A program made the position numbers and the translations under genes. From G963663615 sp963663615 (GTDB lineage: Bacteria > Bacteroidota > Ignavibacteria > Ignavibacteriales > Melioribacteraceae), in contig OY760517.1 in the NCBI GenBank assembly GCA_963663615.1, positions 1,488,001-1,552,000 of the forward strand: a stretch of DNA of 64,000 nucleotides. The letters are read 5' to 3'. The notes beneath the pieces were generated by a model that saw only the letters and a list, made by a program, of their open reading frames with translations, made no database searches and was not told where the DNA came from. This document shows positions 18,602-27,078 of the stretch, piece by piece. How positions within the stretch are numbered: the stretch's first letter is position 1; each line of letters opens with the position of its first letter.

Positions 18602-18671
18602 ATATCTGCTAATCTAAACTTTTAACCCTGGAAGTATGAAGATGCTCCGAGGTTACTACCAAAAAACAATT

Positions 18672-19586
18672 CTAATTTAATCGTTTACCGGATTTATCAA
18701 TAAAATACTTTTCACTGCCATTCTGAACGTTGGCTCTACCGTATGTAAATTCAGTAGCATCATCAAAAATAGCATCAATTACAAGGTCACCGCTTTTATC
18801 AATAAAGCCCCATTTGTTACTAATGCGTACCAACGCACGCTCTTCTGAAAAATCTCTTGCTTCAATAAATTTTGGCTGTATTTCAAACTCGCCTGAGTTA
18901 TTTATATAACCATATTGATTATTTACTCCAACCATAGCCAAACCATCCGAAAAACAGCTAGCATAATCAAATTTCGGATCAATAACAAAATCGCCTTTCT
19001 GGTTTATGTAACCACGCTTATCACCAACCCTCACCGGTGCAAGCCCATTATTGAATATACCGGCATGATCAAATTTTGCAGGTATAACTACTTTTCCTTC
19101 CTTATTTATGTAGCCATATTTTTCTCTAACCCAGAAAAGAAACTTAAATTCGGTTTCCTTAAAGTATGCCAATCCTTCCTTAAAGTCGGATACATATTCA
19201 AATTGAGGTTCAATAACTTGCTGTCCGTCATGATTTATAAAACCCCAAATATAGGGAGCATCAAAAATACTGAATCTCCATGTCTGTACTCTTGCCAATC
19301 CTTCTGAAAAATCTCCGGCACCATGGTATATAGGCTCAACAATTACTTCACCAGAAGTATTGATGTAACCGTATTTTGCCTTTTCGTATTGGCTTTCAAA
19401 GAAGTAAGCTCTCCCTTCATGGAACTGACCGGCAAAATCGAATTGTGGTTTAATCACAACATTTCCATCTAGATCTTTATGACCATACTTACCATCCTTT
19501 TCAAACGGAACAAGTTTTTCCTGTGCAAAAATTGATGATATGGAAAGTAATATTATAAACAGGATAAGGGTAATAGTACGGTTCAT
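18672..19586 (-). CDS. WG-repeat secreted protein
   Basis: 304 residues. A signal peptide (MNRTITLILFIILLSISSIFA) is followed by about nine WG (KWG) repeats of ~33 residues. Each contains a core such as KYGYINTSGEVIVEPIYHGAGDF or KWGFIDKSGDLVIDAIFDDATEF, and together they build a beta-sheet repeat domain. Such repeats are common in Leptospira and Bacteroidota and usually mediate binding. The ATG at 19586 with GAGGA upstream is preferred to a GTG four codons earlier. There is no sorting tail. Confidence 0.85.
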   Translation of the reverse strand: MNRTITLILFIILLSISSIFAQEKLVPFEKDGKYGHKDLDGNVVIKPQFDFAGQFHEGRAYFFESQYEKAKYGYINTSGEVIVEPIYHGAGDFSEGLARVQTWRFSIFDAPYIWGFINHDGQQVIEPQFEYVSDFKEGLAYFKETEFKFLFWVREKYGYINKEGKVVIPAKFDHAGIFNNGLAPVRVGDKRGYINQKGDFVIDPKFDYASCFSDGLAMVGVNNQYGYINNSGEFEIQPKFIEARDFSEERALVRISNKWGFIDKSGDLVIDAIFDDATEFTYGRANVQNGSEKYFIDKSGKRLN

Positions 19587-20048
19587 GGATTTCCTCACTT
19601 TACTAAATTTATTGCCATCTTTACTAAAAAGATATTTTTATACTGCTATGCAAAATAAAAACTATTGTTAAACTTGACAAGGGAAAATTAGGGTAGATGA
19701 GGTGGGAAGAGTTATATTTTTAATTCATACATTAAATTGGAAAATATCTTTGAGTTAAACAAGCATCAATGAAGAATGGAAAGAAGATAACATTCATTGA
19801 ATTAACGAAATTGTTAACCACAAAAGGGCAATATCACCGGAAATGGCTATTAAACTTGCCAGGTACTTTGGTACTTCTTCTGATGTTTGGATGAACCTCC
19901 AAAATAAATATGAGTTGTACAAAGTTTATCAAAAGAAAAAACATGAACTCGACAAGATAAAACCGTTTGACAGAAAGGTTAAGTAATGTTTGATTAATAT
20001 TAGGGAAGTGTTTTCTAAATAATTCAAACCTGTCTTATCAATTTTTAC
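19587..20048. other. Intergenic stretch with one gene relic
   Basis: AT-rich DNA between the WG-repeat gene and the palindrome. The only coding signal is the HigA fragment at 19801-19986. I see no terminator or intact gene in the rest. Confidence 0.5.
19801..19986 (+). pseudogene. Truncated HigA/VapI-family antitoxin
   Basis: The open stretch, preceded in frame by TGA and lacking a start codon, reads INEIVNHKRAISPEMAIKL, then ARYFGTSSDVWMNLQNKYEL, and ends at TAA. This matches the recognition-helix end and C-terminal half of HigA-type XRE antitoxins (NEIVNGKRxITPxxAxRLAxxFGTSxxxWLxLQxxYDL). The first ~35 residues of the HTH and any HigB toxin partner are gone. It is a decayed toxin-antitoxin locus beside the island at 20.1-22.6 kb. 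Confidence 0.85.
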
Positions 20049-20080
20049 TTGTAGGGGCGATTCATGAATCGCCCCTACAA
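20049..20080. repeat. 32-bp perfect palindrome, REP/MITE-like
   Basis: Both halves match exactly around the centre TTCATGAA, with the arms carrying GTAGGGGCG and CGCCCCTAC. It is much richer in GC than the surroundings. Palindromes of this GTAGGGGCGA...TCGCCCCTAC type occur as dispersed repeats in many bacterial genomes. Confidence 0.9.
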
Positions 20081-20111
20081 TTTCGGGTAATTTTAATCAA
20101 CTCATCAAAAC

Positions 20112-20139
20112 TCTCTCATCCAATAAACAAATCATTCTT
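20112..20139. repeat. Left flanking direct repeat of the island (orphan yigZ 3' end)
   Basis: 28 bases matching 22581-22608 at 25 positions. On the minus strand it still encodes the last codons NDLFIG-stop of the YigZ-family gene, detached from the gene by ~2.4 kb. It looks like the left boundary of an insertion. Confidence 0.75.
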
Positions 20140-20257
20140 TTTAATAAATAAAGAGGCAGATATGAAAAATGCAGTCTTATTTATCTTAAATGCTAAATAA
20201 GGAAAAATGAGGGTTTTACAGAATTTCATAATTTCCTTTGGCGGCTTATGGTCGTTA

Positions 20258-20265
20258 TACCGTTA
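20258..20265 (+). other. Possible cassette boundary motif TACCGTTA
   Basis: The octamer TACCGTTA recurs at 22004-22011, at the end of the attC-like stretch. The two occurrences bracket the DUF3825 gene. Confidence 0.3.
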
Positions 20266-20466
20266 GTCAAGTTATATAAATAGTTTGTGGAAGATTTACT
20301 ATTTCTATAGGTTGTTGTCCTTTATATTTTGAAATAATAAATAGCAAACATTTAAGTATGTATATTAAAATATATTTTGCGAAATTTAAACTATTTTACT
20401 AAGTTAAATAAGGGTTGTGAAAAAAAAGTATAATAACAAAATTATATTAAATATATAAACAATGGC

Positions 20467-20495
20467 TCTTATACACACAATATTGCTGTATAAGA
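20467..20495 (+). promoter_or_regulatory. Inverted repeat, candidate operator of the DUF3825 gene
   Basis: TCTTATACA (20467-20475) and TGTATAAGA (20487-20495) are perfect 9-bp arms spaced by 11 bases, 64 bases before the start codon. This geometry suits a dimeric repressor site or a transcript hairpin. The ~290 bases before the gene are otherwise strongly AT-rich and hold no gene. Confidence 0.4.
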
Positions 20496-20559
20496 ACAAT
20501 AATTATATACAGAGGTTAGGGCTTAATTAAAAGAAACGAACTGCATAAATTTTAACGAT

Positions 20560-21879
20560 ATGAATACAAAAAAAGGAATTGTAAAATATTTTAATCCAAA
20601 GGACTTTCACGGTATGATAACTGTAGAAGGACTTGATAAAGATGTTTATGTAAGCATACTTGAAATAGATGAAGATTCAATTAATCTTCTAAAAGGAGAA
20701 GAAGTTGAGTTTGAAATGATTGATGGTAAGTTAAAAGACAGTTATGCAGCAAAAGGCTTAAAACGAGTAAATAAGAGATATACTGGTATTGTATTGTCAT
20801 ATGAAGATGGAAAAGGGAAGGTGAAGTGTTTGCAAAATAATGAAGAGTATAATTTATTTTACAAAGATTTCGTGGATGTTGATGCTGAACCAGTTTTTGA
20901 AAAAATAAGGATAAAAATTCAAAGTGGTGCTGAGATTGAATTTGATACCGAAGACAGAGGTGTTTACGGTGAGTCAGCTATTCGTGTATATTATGACGGA
21001 AGAAAACCATTAGATAAATTTTCAATTCTTCCATATTGGGATAGCAAAATTGCATTTTTAGCTAAACTTTCTCCTGAACCTTGGGATTATATGAATTCTG
21101 ACCCTGAAAATAATGTATTACCAGTTTTGTCAAATTATCTATATTATACATTTGGTCGATTGCGCAAAGAGGAAAAATTGTATAATGAGAAAAGAATTGC
21201 AATATCAGAAACAGAAACAACATATAAAAACGTGACAAGTAAGGTTAGATGCTCTTGTTTTAATACAGGTTTAGCAACTACTTATCAAGAGGAAATTTTT
21301 GCATATTTTGTGGAAAACAGTACAAAAAAAACAAAGAATGACCCTGAATGGGTTTTAAAGAAATTTTGTAAAGCGAGTGACCAAGAAATGAGTGTTTTTG
21401 AAAAACCAGAGTGGGCAAATTATTTTAGGGACATGGATGATTTATCAGAAATTCTTTATGATACGACATTGCATCACGAATTGAAATATGACCATATACT
21501 TAGAGATAGACAAGAAAGATTTCCAAAAGAATTAAATGCTTTACCTGATAGTGTTTTGAAAGACTTATTAGACCAAGGTCTTGAAAAAGCAAGAAAGAGA
21601 GTTCGCAGAAACTATAAAGCTGCAGTACCACAATATTACAATGGGCATATTCAATTGTTATTGCCTTTAAGTCTTTTATCTCAAGATAAGGCGGATTTAG
21701 CTTTGGCAGTTGAAAAGGAAGGGAAAAGATATATAAGTCGGACTGTACTTAAACTTGAATGGGCATATAGTAACGCAAGATTATTAGCAAAACCAGATAG
21801 AGAATGGTTAGACCCAGTAAAAGAAACAGAAATTTCAAAACTTGATGAGATTCAAAAACATGATGAGGATAAAATATAA
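20560..21879 (+). CDS. Cold-shock-like domains fused to DUF3825
   Basis: 439 residues. Residues ~1-70 form a cold-shock/S1-like OB fold (KGIVKYFNPKDFHGMITVEG, DVYVSILEI). A second OB-like segment follows (~75-135, TGIVLSYEDGKGKVKCL). Residues ~150-420 match the DUF3825 family: LPYWDSKIAFLAKLS, WDYMNSD, FNTGLATTYQEEIFAYF, VRRNYKAAVPQYYNG, IQLLLPLSLL, NARLLAKPDREWL. This pairing suggests binding to RNA or single-stranded DNA; the DUF3825 activity is unknown to me. There is no signal peptide. The gene has a long AT-rich leader. It is the first gene of the island; a HEPN gene lies downstream across a 166-base attC-like gap. Confidence 0.8.
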   Translation: MNTKKGIVKYFNPKDFHGMITVEGLDKDVYVSILEIDEDSINLLKGEEVEFEMIDGKLKDSYAAKGLKRVNKRYTGIVLSYEDGKGKVKCLQNNEEYNLFYKDFVDVDAEPVFEKIRIKIQSGAEIEFDTEDRGVYGESAIRVYYDGRKPLDKFSILPYWDSKIAFLAKLSPEPWDYMNSDPENNVLPVLSNYLYYTFGRLRKEEKLYNEKRIAISETETTYKNVTSKVRCSCFNTGLATTYQEEIFAYFVENSTKKTKNDPEWVLKKFCKASDQEMSVFEKPEWANYFRDMDDLSEILYDTTLHHELKYDHILRDRQERFPKELNALPDSVLKDLLDQGLEKARKRVRRNYKAAVPQYYNGHIQLLLPLSLLSQDKADLALAVEKEGKRYISRTVLKLEWAYSNARLLAKPDREWLDPVKETEISKLDEIQKHDEDKI

Positions 21880-21883
21880 CTAA

Positions 21884-22014
21884 GCCCAACACTGTATATA
21901 CAAAATGGGCGAGATAGTAGTAAATTCAACGGCTGTAGCCCGCTTCAACTTTCTCGTAACTTGACAGGAAAGTACCAAGCAATCTGCCACTACTCATACA
22001 ATTTACCGTTATGC
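21884..22014 (+). other. attC-like intergenic element
   Basis: This 131-base stretch lies between two short cassette-like genes. It starts with GCCCAAC (fits RYYYAAC) and ends at GTTATGC (one mismatch to GTTRRRY). Internal segments can pair (AGTAGT with ACTACT, GTAAATT with AATTTAC). This resembles the size and layout of integron attC sites. No integrase is present in the window, so the assignment is tentative. Confidence 0.3.
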
Positions 22015-22045
22015 GTAATGCAATCAACCTAAAAACAATAAACTA

Positions 22046-22504
22046 ATGAGTGAATATTCAGATTTCCCAAGAGATTTTCTAATAAGAACAAAAAAAAACT
22101 TAGACGTATACTCTGGTGATTGTAAAGTAACTAATTTGATAAATAATTGTCTTGGGCTAATAATTATTCCCAAAGAACTACTACTTGATAATTTACCGGA
22201 TTATTTTTTTGATGATAATGATAAAACATACGGAATCTCAAAATCAAATATTTCGTATGAAAGGAGTAATAACTTTAAACTGAAAAATGTTATAAGACAC
22301 ATACGAAACGGGTTAGCTCATGGGCGTATAGAACAGAAAAGTGCCAATGGAAAAATAAGTGGTATTAGAATATTTGATCGTGATACAAATAATTCAACTG
22401 CTGATAATTTTTCAATTGAGATGACGATTGATGAATTTCAATCTTTTGCAATAAAGCTGTCAGATGACTTCGTATCAAAAAAGAACCACCCGAATATTTA
22501 TTAA
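22046..22504 (+). CDS. HEPN-family RNase-like protein (pEK499_p136-like)
   Basis: 152 residues. The helical fold carries the HEPN catalytic motif R-x4-H as RNGLAH at residues 87-92, preceded by NVIRHI. The front half (FLIRTKKNLDVY, then VTNLINNCLGLIIIPKELLL) follows the pEK499_p136-type HEPN pattern of two helices with an INCLLGLxxxPKE core. HEPN proteins of this kind are metal-independent RNases in toxin-antitoxin and antiviral systems; here the activity is inferred. There is no MNT antitoxin next to it; the nearest partner is the cold-shock/DUF3825 protein. It begins 35 bases after the attC-like GTTATGC, cassette style. Confidence 0.75.
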   Translation: MSEYSDFPRDFLIRTKKNLDVYSGDCKVTNLINNCLGLIIIPKELLLDNLPDYFFDDNDKTYGISKSNISYERSNNFKLKNVIRHIRNGLAHGRIEQKSANGKISGIRIFDRDTNNSTADNFSIEMTIDEFQSFAIKLSDDFVSKKNHPNIY

Positions 22505-22580
22505 AAAATAGAATTTTCATAATAAATGAAATCATTCTACTAAAGTCGATAGCAATTATTATAATTGAAAAAGAGTATTG

Positions 22581-22608
22581 TCTCTCACCCAATAAACAAA
22601 TCTTTCTC
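22581..22608. repeat. Right flanking direct repeat of the island (yigZ 3' end)
   Basis: Functional copy of the repeat, lying over the stop and last codons of the YigZ-family gene. It matches 20112-20139 at 25 of 28 positions. Confidence 0.75.
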
Positions 22609-23211
22609 TAAAACTTTAACCTCAATGCTGCCACGGCTAACTTCGGTTAATTTTTGTTTTAGAGGTTCAATATGTTGGGGGAGAATTAGACACTCCAAGG
22701 CGGGGCGGGTATCGAAAAGGTTTTCGGTAATTTTGGCTTCGTAAGTGCCAAGAAAGTGGTGTATGTTTTTTGTCTGGTCAAAATCGTAACTAATATAAAT
22801 TTTGCTGTAATTAACTTTCTCAACAAATTCGGCTTCCTCAAGCACACCGTGTGCACCATGGTAATATGCTTTGCCAAGCGGACCCACACCCAGTTTTGTA
22901 CCTCCATAATACCTAATAACAATAACGAGCATATCGGTGAGGTCAAAATGTTGAATGGCGTTGTAAATTCTTATGCCGGCTGTTCCGTTCGGTTCGCCGT
23001 CATCGGAATACTTGAATGAGTCGTTACGCAGCTTCCATGCAAAGCATACATGAGTAGCATTATAATGCTCTTTCCTTATTGCTGCAAGGTATTCATTAAC
23101 CTCATCAGTCGTTTGGGTCGGATAAACCTGACCTATAAATAATGAGCCTTTTTCCTTAAATTGGAATTCGTAAATGTTTTCTACTGTTCTGATTGACGAC
23201 TTAACAGACAT
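22585..23211 (-). CDS. YigZ/IMPACT family protein
   Basis: 208 residues. The N-terminal UPF0029/Impact domain shows the family signature: HVCFAWKLRND, then KYSDDGEPNGTAGIRIY and VIRYYGGTKLGVGPLGKAY. A C-terminal ferredoxin-like domain (UPF0029_C) ends LEKDLFIG. Eukaryotic relatives regulate the Gcn2 stress kinase; the bacterial role is not established. Its 3' end appears to be the integration point of the island on its left. It diverges from uvrA with an 83-base shared promoter region. Confidence 0.9.
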   Translation of the reverse strand: MSVKSSIRTVENIYEFQFKEKGSLFIGQVYPTQTTDEVNEYLAAIRKEHYNATHVCFAWKLRNDSFKYSDDGEPNGTAGIRIYNAIQHFDLTDMLVIVIRYYGGTKLGVGPLGKAYYHGAHGVLEEAEFVEKVNYSKIYISYDFDQTKNIHHFLGTYEAKITENLFDTRPALECLILPQHIEPLKQKLTEVSRGSIEVKVLEKDLFIG

Positions 23212-23294
23212 AACAAAATTTTATTTCACTTTAATTTGATTTTAACGGGTGCAATATCTAAACTTCATATTTACACTTTTGCAAATGTAGTAAA

Positions 23295-26123
23295 ATGAGC
23301 GACCAAAATAAAATTATTATAAAAGGTGCACGTGAGCACAATCTCAAGAATGTTGATGTAGAGATACCCCGCAATTCGTTTGTAGTTATTACCGGACTTT
23401 CGGGTAGTGGTAAATCCTCCCTGGCTTTCGATACAATTTATGCTGAAGGACAAAGGCGATATATTGAATCGCTTTCAGCGTACGCACGCCAGTTCCTCGA
23501 TATGCTTGAAAAACCTGATGTTGATTTAATTGAGGGACTTAGTCCCGCTATATCAATTGAGCAGAAAGTAACCACAGGAAACCCGCGTTCAACAGTGGGT
23601 ACTGTTACCGAAATTTACGATTATATGCGTCTGCTTTATGCCCGCGTAGGTACACCTCATTGTTATGAGTGTGGCAGACCAGTTGAAAAACAATCTTCCG
23701 ACCAGATGATTGATACTATACTGGAAAAGTATAACGACCAGAAGATTATTGTACTTGGTCCGGTTATCAGGGGAAGGAAGGGTCATTACCGCGAACTTTT
23801 TGAAGATATTACCAATGACGGGTTTCTTCGGGCAAGGGTTGATGGCGAAATAGTTGAGCTAACTCCCGGTTACAAGGTTGACCGTTACAAGATACACAAT
23901 ATCGAAATAGTTGTTGACCGATTAAAAGTATCGGAAAAATCGATACACAGGATACGAGAATCTGTTGAACTTGCATTAAATTATGGCAATGGTACAATAA
24001 TAGTCTCCGATGGCAAGGAAGACAGGATACTAAGCCGTAATCTTGCCTGTGTGCATTGTGGTATAAGCTATAACGAACTTGCACCTAATTCGTTTTCATT
24101 TAACTCACCGTTTGGCTCATGCAAAGAGTGTGATGGGCTGGGTGAAAAGAAAGAACTCGATGTTGAGCTAATGATACCCGATTTCGATAAAACTATTAAC
24201 GAGGAGGGTATTGCTGCTCTTGGGAAACCGCGTAATATTTGGTTCTTTAATCAGCTTGATGGTGTAGCACAAAAGTTTGGCTTTAATTACGATACTCCTT
24301 TGAAGGATTTAACAAAAGAACAGGTTGAAATTCTCCTATACGGTACAGATGAGAAAATACCGTTTAACTATACATTCGGCAGCGGTAAAGCAGTTACATA
24401 TATGCATAAGTTTAATGGTGTAGTTAATTACATTAAACACTATTATTCCAATACATCATCAAATAAAATTCGTGAATGGGCTGAATCATTTATGAATACT
24501 CGCACTTGTAGCAGTTGCAATGGAGGCAGATTAAAACCTGAATCTCTTGCAGTTAAGTTTCAGGAAAAAAATATTAGTGAGGTTACTTCGCTTTCCATAC
24601 TACGTGCAAAGGAGTTTTTTACCAATATTAATCTATCTGAAAGAGATCAGCTTATTGCTAACCAGATACTTAAGGAGATTAGGTCGCGTATTGATTTTTT
24701 ACTTAATGTAGGACTCGATTACCTCACTCTCGACAGATCTGCCAGGACGCTTAGTGGTGGTGAGTCACAACGTATCAGATTAGCTACCCAGATAGGCTCA
24801 CAACTTGCCGGTGTATTGTATGTTCTGGATGAACCTAGCATAGGTCTGCACCAAAGCGATAACGTTAAGCTGATTGAATCGCTCAAGAACCTCCGTAACC
24901 TTGGTAACACTGTTATTGTTGTTGAACATGATAAGGAAACTATTGAGAGTTCAGATTTTATAGTTGATCTCGGTCCTCTTGCGGGTGTACATGGAGGAGA
25001 AATTTGTGTTGCCGGTGAAACAGCGAGTATTCTTGAAACTTCGAATGGATGCCCTTCGCTTACTGTGCAATACCTTAATAATCAAAAGGAAATTGCCATA
25101 CCTTCCGAAAGACGAAAAGGGAATGGTAAGGAACTGGTTATATATGGAGCAAGAGGTAATAACCTTAAGGGCGTTGACTTTAAGTTAAAACTGGGTACTC
25201 TTACCGCAATAACAGGTGTTAGTGGTTCGGGCAAGTCAACATTGATAAATGAAACACTTGTAAAAATACTCATGAAGAAGTTTTATCAGTCCAAGGTGGT
25301 ACCATTACCATTCGATAAAATTGAAGGTTTGGAGAATGTTGACAAGATTATTGAAATAGATCAGTCGCCAATTGGACGCACACCACGTTCCAATCCCGCT
25401 ACATATACAGGATTGTTTACCTTTATCCGTGATTTGTATGCACAGTTACCAGAATCAAAAATGCGTGGATATGCACCCGGCAGATTTAGTTTTAATGTTA
25501 AGGGTGGCAGATGCGAGGAGTGTTCGGGAGACGGACTTAAGAAAATTGAGATGAATTTTTTACCTGATGTTTATGTTCATTGCGAGGTGTGTAATGGCAA
25601 ACGTTACAACCAGGAAACACTGGAGATTTTGTATAACAGAAAATCAATTTCCGATGTACTAAATATGACGGTGGAAGAAGCCTTATCGTTTTTTGAAGAT
25701 TTGCCACGAATTAAGCGAAAAGTACAATCACTATATGATGTAGGTTTAGGATATATTACACTTGGTCAGCAAGCAACAACACTTTCCGGCGGTGAAGCCC
25801 AAAGAGTTAAACTGGCTACCGAGTTAAGCAAGGTTAGTACAGGCAAAACACTTTACATTTTGGATGAACCTACAACTGGTCTTCATTTTGAGGATGTAAA
25901 CATTTTACTTGGTGTGCTTAATAAACTTGTTGATAAGGGGAATACAGTAGTAATTGTTGAGCATAATCTGGATGTTATAAAAGTTGCCGACCATATTGTT
26001 GATCTTGGTCCGGGCGGTGGCGAGTTCGGTGGTAAAATTGTAGCTGAAGGCACACCGGAAGAGTTGGCTAAAAATAAGAAGAGTTTAACTGGATCATTCC
26101 TTAAAAAGGAATTAAATAATTAG
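23295..26123 (+). CDS. uvrA: Excinuclease ABC subunit A
   Basis: 942 residues, full length. It has two ABC halves with Walker A GLSGSGKSSLAF (~35) and GVSGSGKSTLIN (~640). Signatures are LSGGESQRIRLA and LSGGEAQRVKLA; Walker B motifs are YVLDEPSIGLHQ and YILDEPTTGLHF. Zinc modules are CYECGRP, the CVHC/CKEC pair, CSSCNGG, and CEEC with CEVCNGKRYN. It is the DNA damage-sensing ATPase that loads UvrB in nucleotide excision repair. uvrB and uvrC are not nearby. It heads a run with the CMD gene, rdgB and a lipoprotein. Confidence 0.98.
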   Translation: MSDQNKIIIKGAREHNLKNVDVEIPRNSFVVITGLSGSGKSSLAFDTIYAEGQRRYIESLSAYARQFLDMLEKPDVDLIEGLSPAISIEQKVTTGNPRSTVGTVTEIYDYMRLLYARVGTPHCYECGRPVEKQSSDQMIDTILEKYNDQKIIVLGPVIRGRKGHYRELFEDITNDGFLRARVDGEIVELTPGYKVDRYKIHNIEIVVDRLKVSEKSIHRIRESVELALNYGNGTIIVSDGKEDRILSRNLACVHCGISYNELAPNSFSFNSPFGSCKECDGLGEKKELDVELMIPDFDKTINEEGIAALGKPRNIWFFNQLDGVAQKFGFNYDTPLKDLTKEQVEILLYGTDEKIPFNYTFGSGKAVTYMHKFNGVVNYIKHYYSNTSSNKIREWAESFMNTRTCSSCNGGRLKPESLAVKFQEKNISEVTSLSILRAKEFFTNINLSERDQLIANQILKEIRSRIDFLLNVGLDYLTLDRSARTLSGGESQRIRLATQIGSQLAGVLYVLDEPSIGLHQSDNVKLIESLKNLRNLGNTVIVVEHDKETIESSDFIVDLGPLAGVHGGEICVAGETASILETSNGCPSLTVQYLNNQKEIAIPSERRKGNGKELVIYGARGNNLKGVDFKLKLGTLTAITGVSGSGKSTLINETLVKILMKKFYQSKVVPLPFDKIEGLENVDKIIEIDQSPIGRTPRSNPATYTGLFTFIRDLYAQLPESKMRGYAPGRFSFNVKGGRCEECSGDGLKKIEMNFLPDVYVHCEVCNGKRYNQETLEILYNRKSISDVLNMTVEEALSFFEDLPRIKRKVQSLYDVGLGYITLGQQATTLSGGEAQRVKLATELSKVSTGKTLYILDEPTTGLHFEDVNILLGVLNKLVDKGNTVVIVEHNLDVIKVADHIVDLGPGGGEFGGKIVAEGTPEELAKNKKSLTGSFLKKELNN

Positions 26124-26131
26124 GGCACAAT

Positions 26132-26494
26132 ATGGAAAAGTCATTAGACGATTTTAAGCTATACAGAACTGAAATGAATGATAAAATTTTGAACAGCGGT
26201 TACAGAGATTTCAAGAAGTTTTTTGCCCTCGATAACAAGGCGTATATGGAAGGTGCCCTGCCTTCCGATATGAAGGAATTGATGGGGCTTGTAGCCTCAA
26301 TGGTGCTTCGTTGCAATGATTGCATACTCTACCATATTGATAAAAGTGTTGAAGCTGGTGTTACAAGAGAACAGATGTACGAAGCTTTTAATATAGCCCT
26401 TATTGTAGGTGGCTCAATTGTTATTCCTCACCTCCGTTTTGCCATGGAAAAACTGGATGAAATTTTACCGGGAGAAAATTTAAAAGAAGTATGA
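26132..26494 (+). CDS. Carboxymuconolactone decarboxylase (AhpD-like) family protein
   Basis: 120 residues, all helical. The AhpD/CMD motif is present as RCNDCILYHIDKSVEAGVT, with a CxxC pair and a His four residues after the second Cys. That arrangement favours a thiol peroxidase-type redox role over decarboxylation. The gene starts 8 bases after uvrA and overlaps the start of rdgB by four bases (ATGA), so it is translated with both. Confidence 0.85.
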   Translation: MEKSLDDFKLYRTEMNDKILNSGYRDFKKFFALDNKAYMEGALPSDMKELMGLVASMVLRCNDCILYHIDKSVEAGVTREQMYEAFNIALIVGGSIVIPHLRFAMEKLDEILPGENLKEV

Positions 26495-27078
26495 AAGAAC
26501 TAATATTTGCTACGGGTAATGCCGGAAAACTAAAAGAAGTTAGAGAGATATTCGGAGAATCGTATAAAATTATTTCTTTGAAGGAATTAAATAACAGTTA
26601 TGATGTTATAGAAGACAGATTAACGTTTGAAGAGAATGCCTTAAAAAAAGCTCGTGAAATTTACGAACTTTACGGAAAGCCTGTAATTGCTGATGATTCG
26701 GGGCTGGAAGTTGAGCAGCTTGATGGAAGACCCGGTTTGTATTCTGCACGTTATGCTGGTGAAAATTGTAATTTTGAGGATAATAACCGGAAAATAATTT
26801 CGGAGCTTAAAGATTTTGATTCACCTCATAATGCCAGGTTTTTATGCACTGCTGTTTATTACTCCGGAGAAGGTGCAATAATAACTACCGGAGCATTAAA
26901 CGGTACAATTATAGAAGAAATTACGGGTGTTGAAGGTTTTGGTTACGATCCTGTTTTTATTGCTGAAGGTTACAACAAAACCCTGGCTGAAATTAGCCGT
27001 GAAGAAAAAAACAGTATTAGTCACCGGGGAAAGGCATTTAGAAAATTGAAGGATTTGATAATAAAATCAGGTTTATAA
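26491..27078 (+). CDS. rdgB: Non-canonical purine NTP pyrophosphatase (RdgB/HAM1)
   Basis: 195 residues, normal length. Motifs are FATGNAGKLKEVREIF at the N-terminus for nucleotide binding, VIADDSGLEVEQLDGRPGLYSARYAG with the acidic active site, and GFGYDPVF plus SHRGKAF near the C-terminus. It hydrolyses ITP, dITP and XTP to the monophosphate, keeping damaged purines out of DNA, which fits its position behind uvrA. Confidence 0.95.
   Translation: MKELIFATGNAGKLKEVREIFGESYKIISLKELNNSYDVIEDRLTFEENALKKAREIYELYGKPVIADDSGLEVEQLDGRPGLYSARYAGENCNFEDNNRKIISELKDFDSPHNARFLCTAVYYSGEGAIITTGALNGTIIEEITGVEGFGYDPVFIAEGYNKTLAEISREEKNSISHRGKAFRKLKDLIIKSGL

Noticed and set aside
19600..19800. Possible HigB toxin upstream of the HigA relic
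   Set aside because: I could not find a readable HigB segment in any plus-strand frame.
20162..20200. 12-codon reading frame with a ribosome-site-like GAGG at the left edge of the island
   Set aside because: Too short to support as a gene; no repeats or family match.
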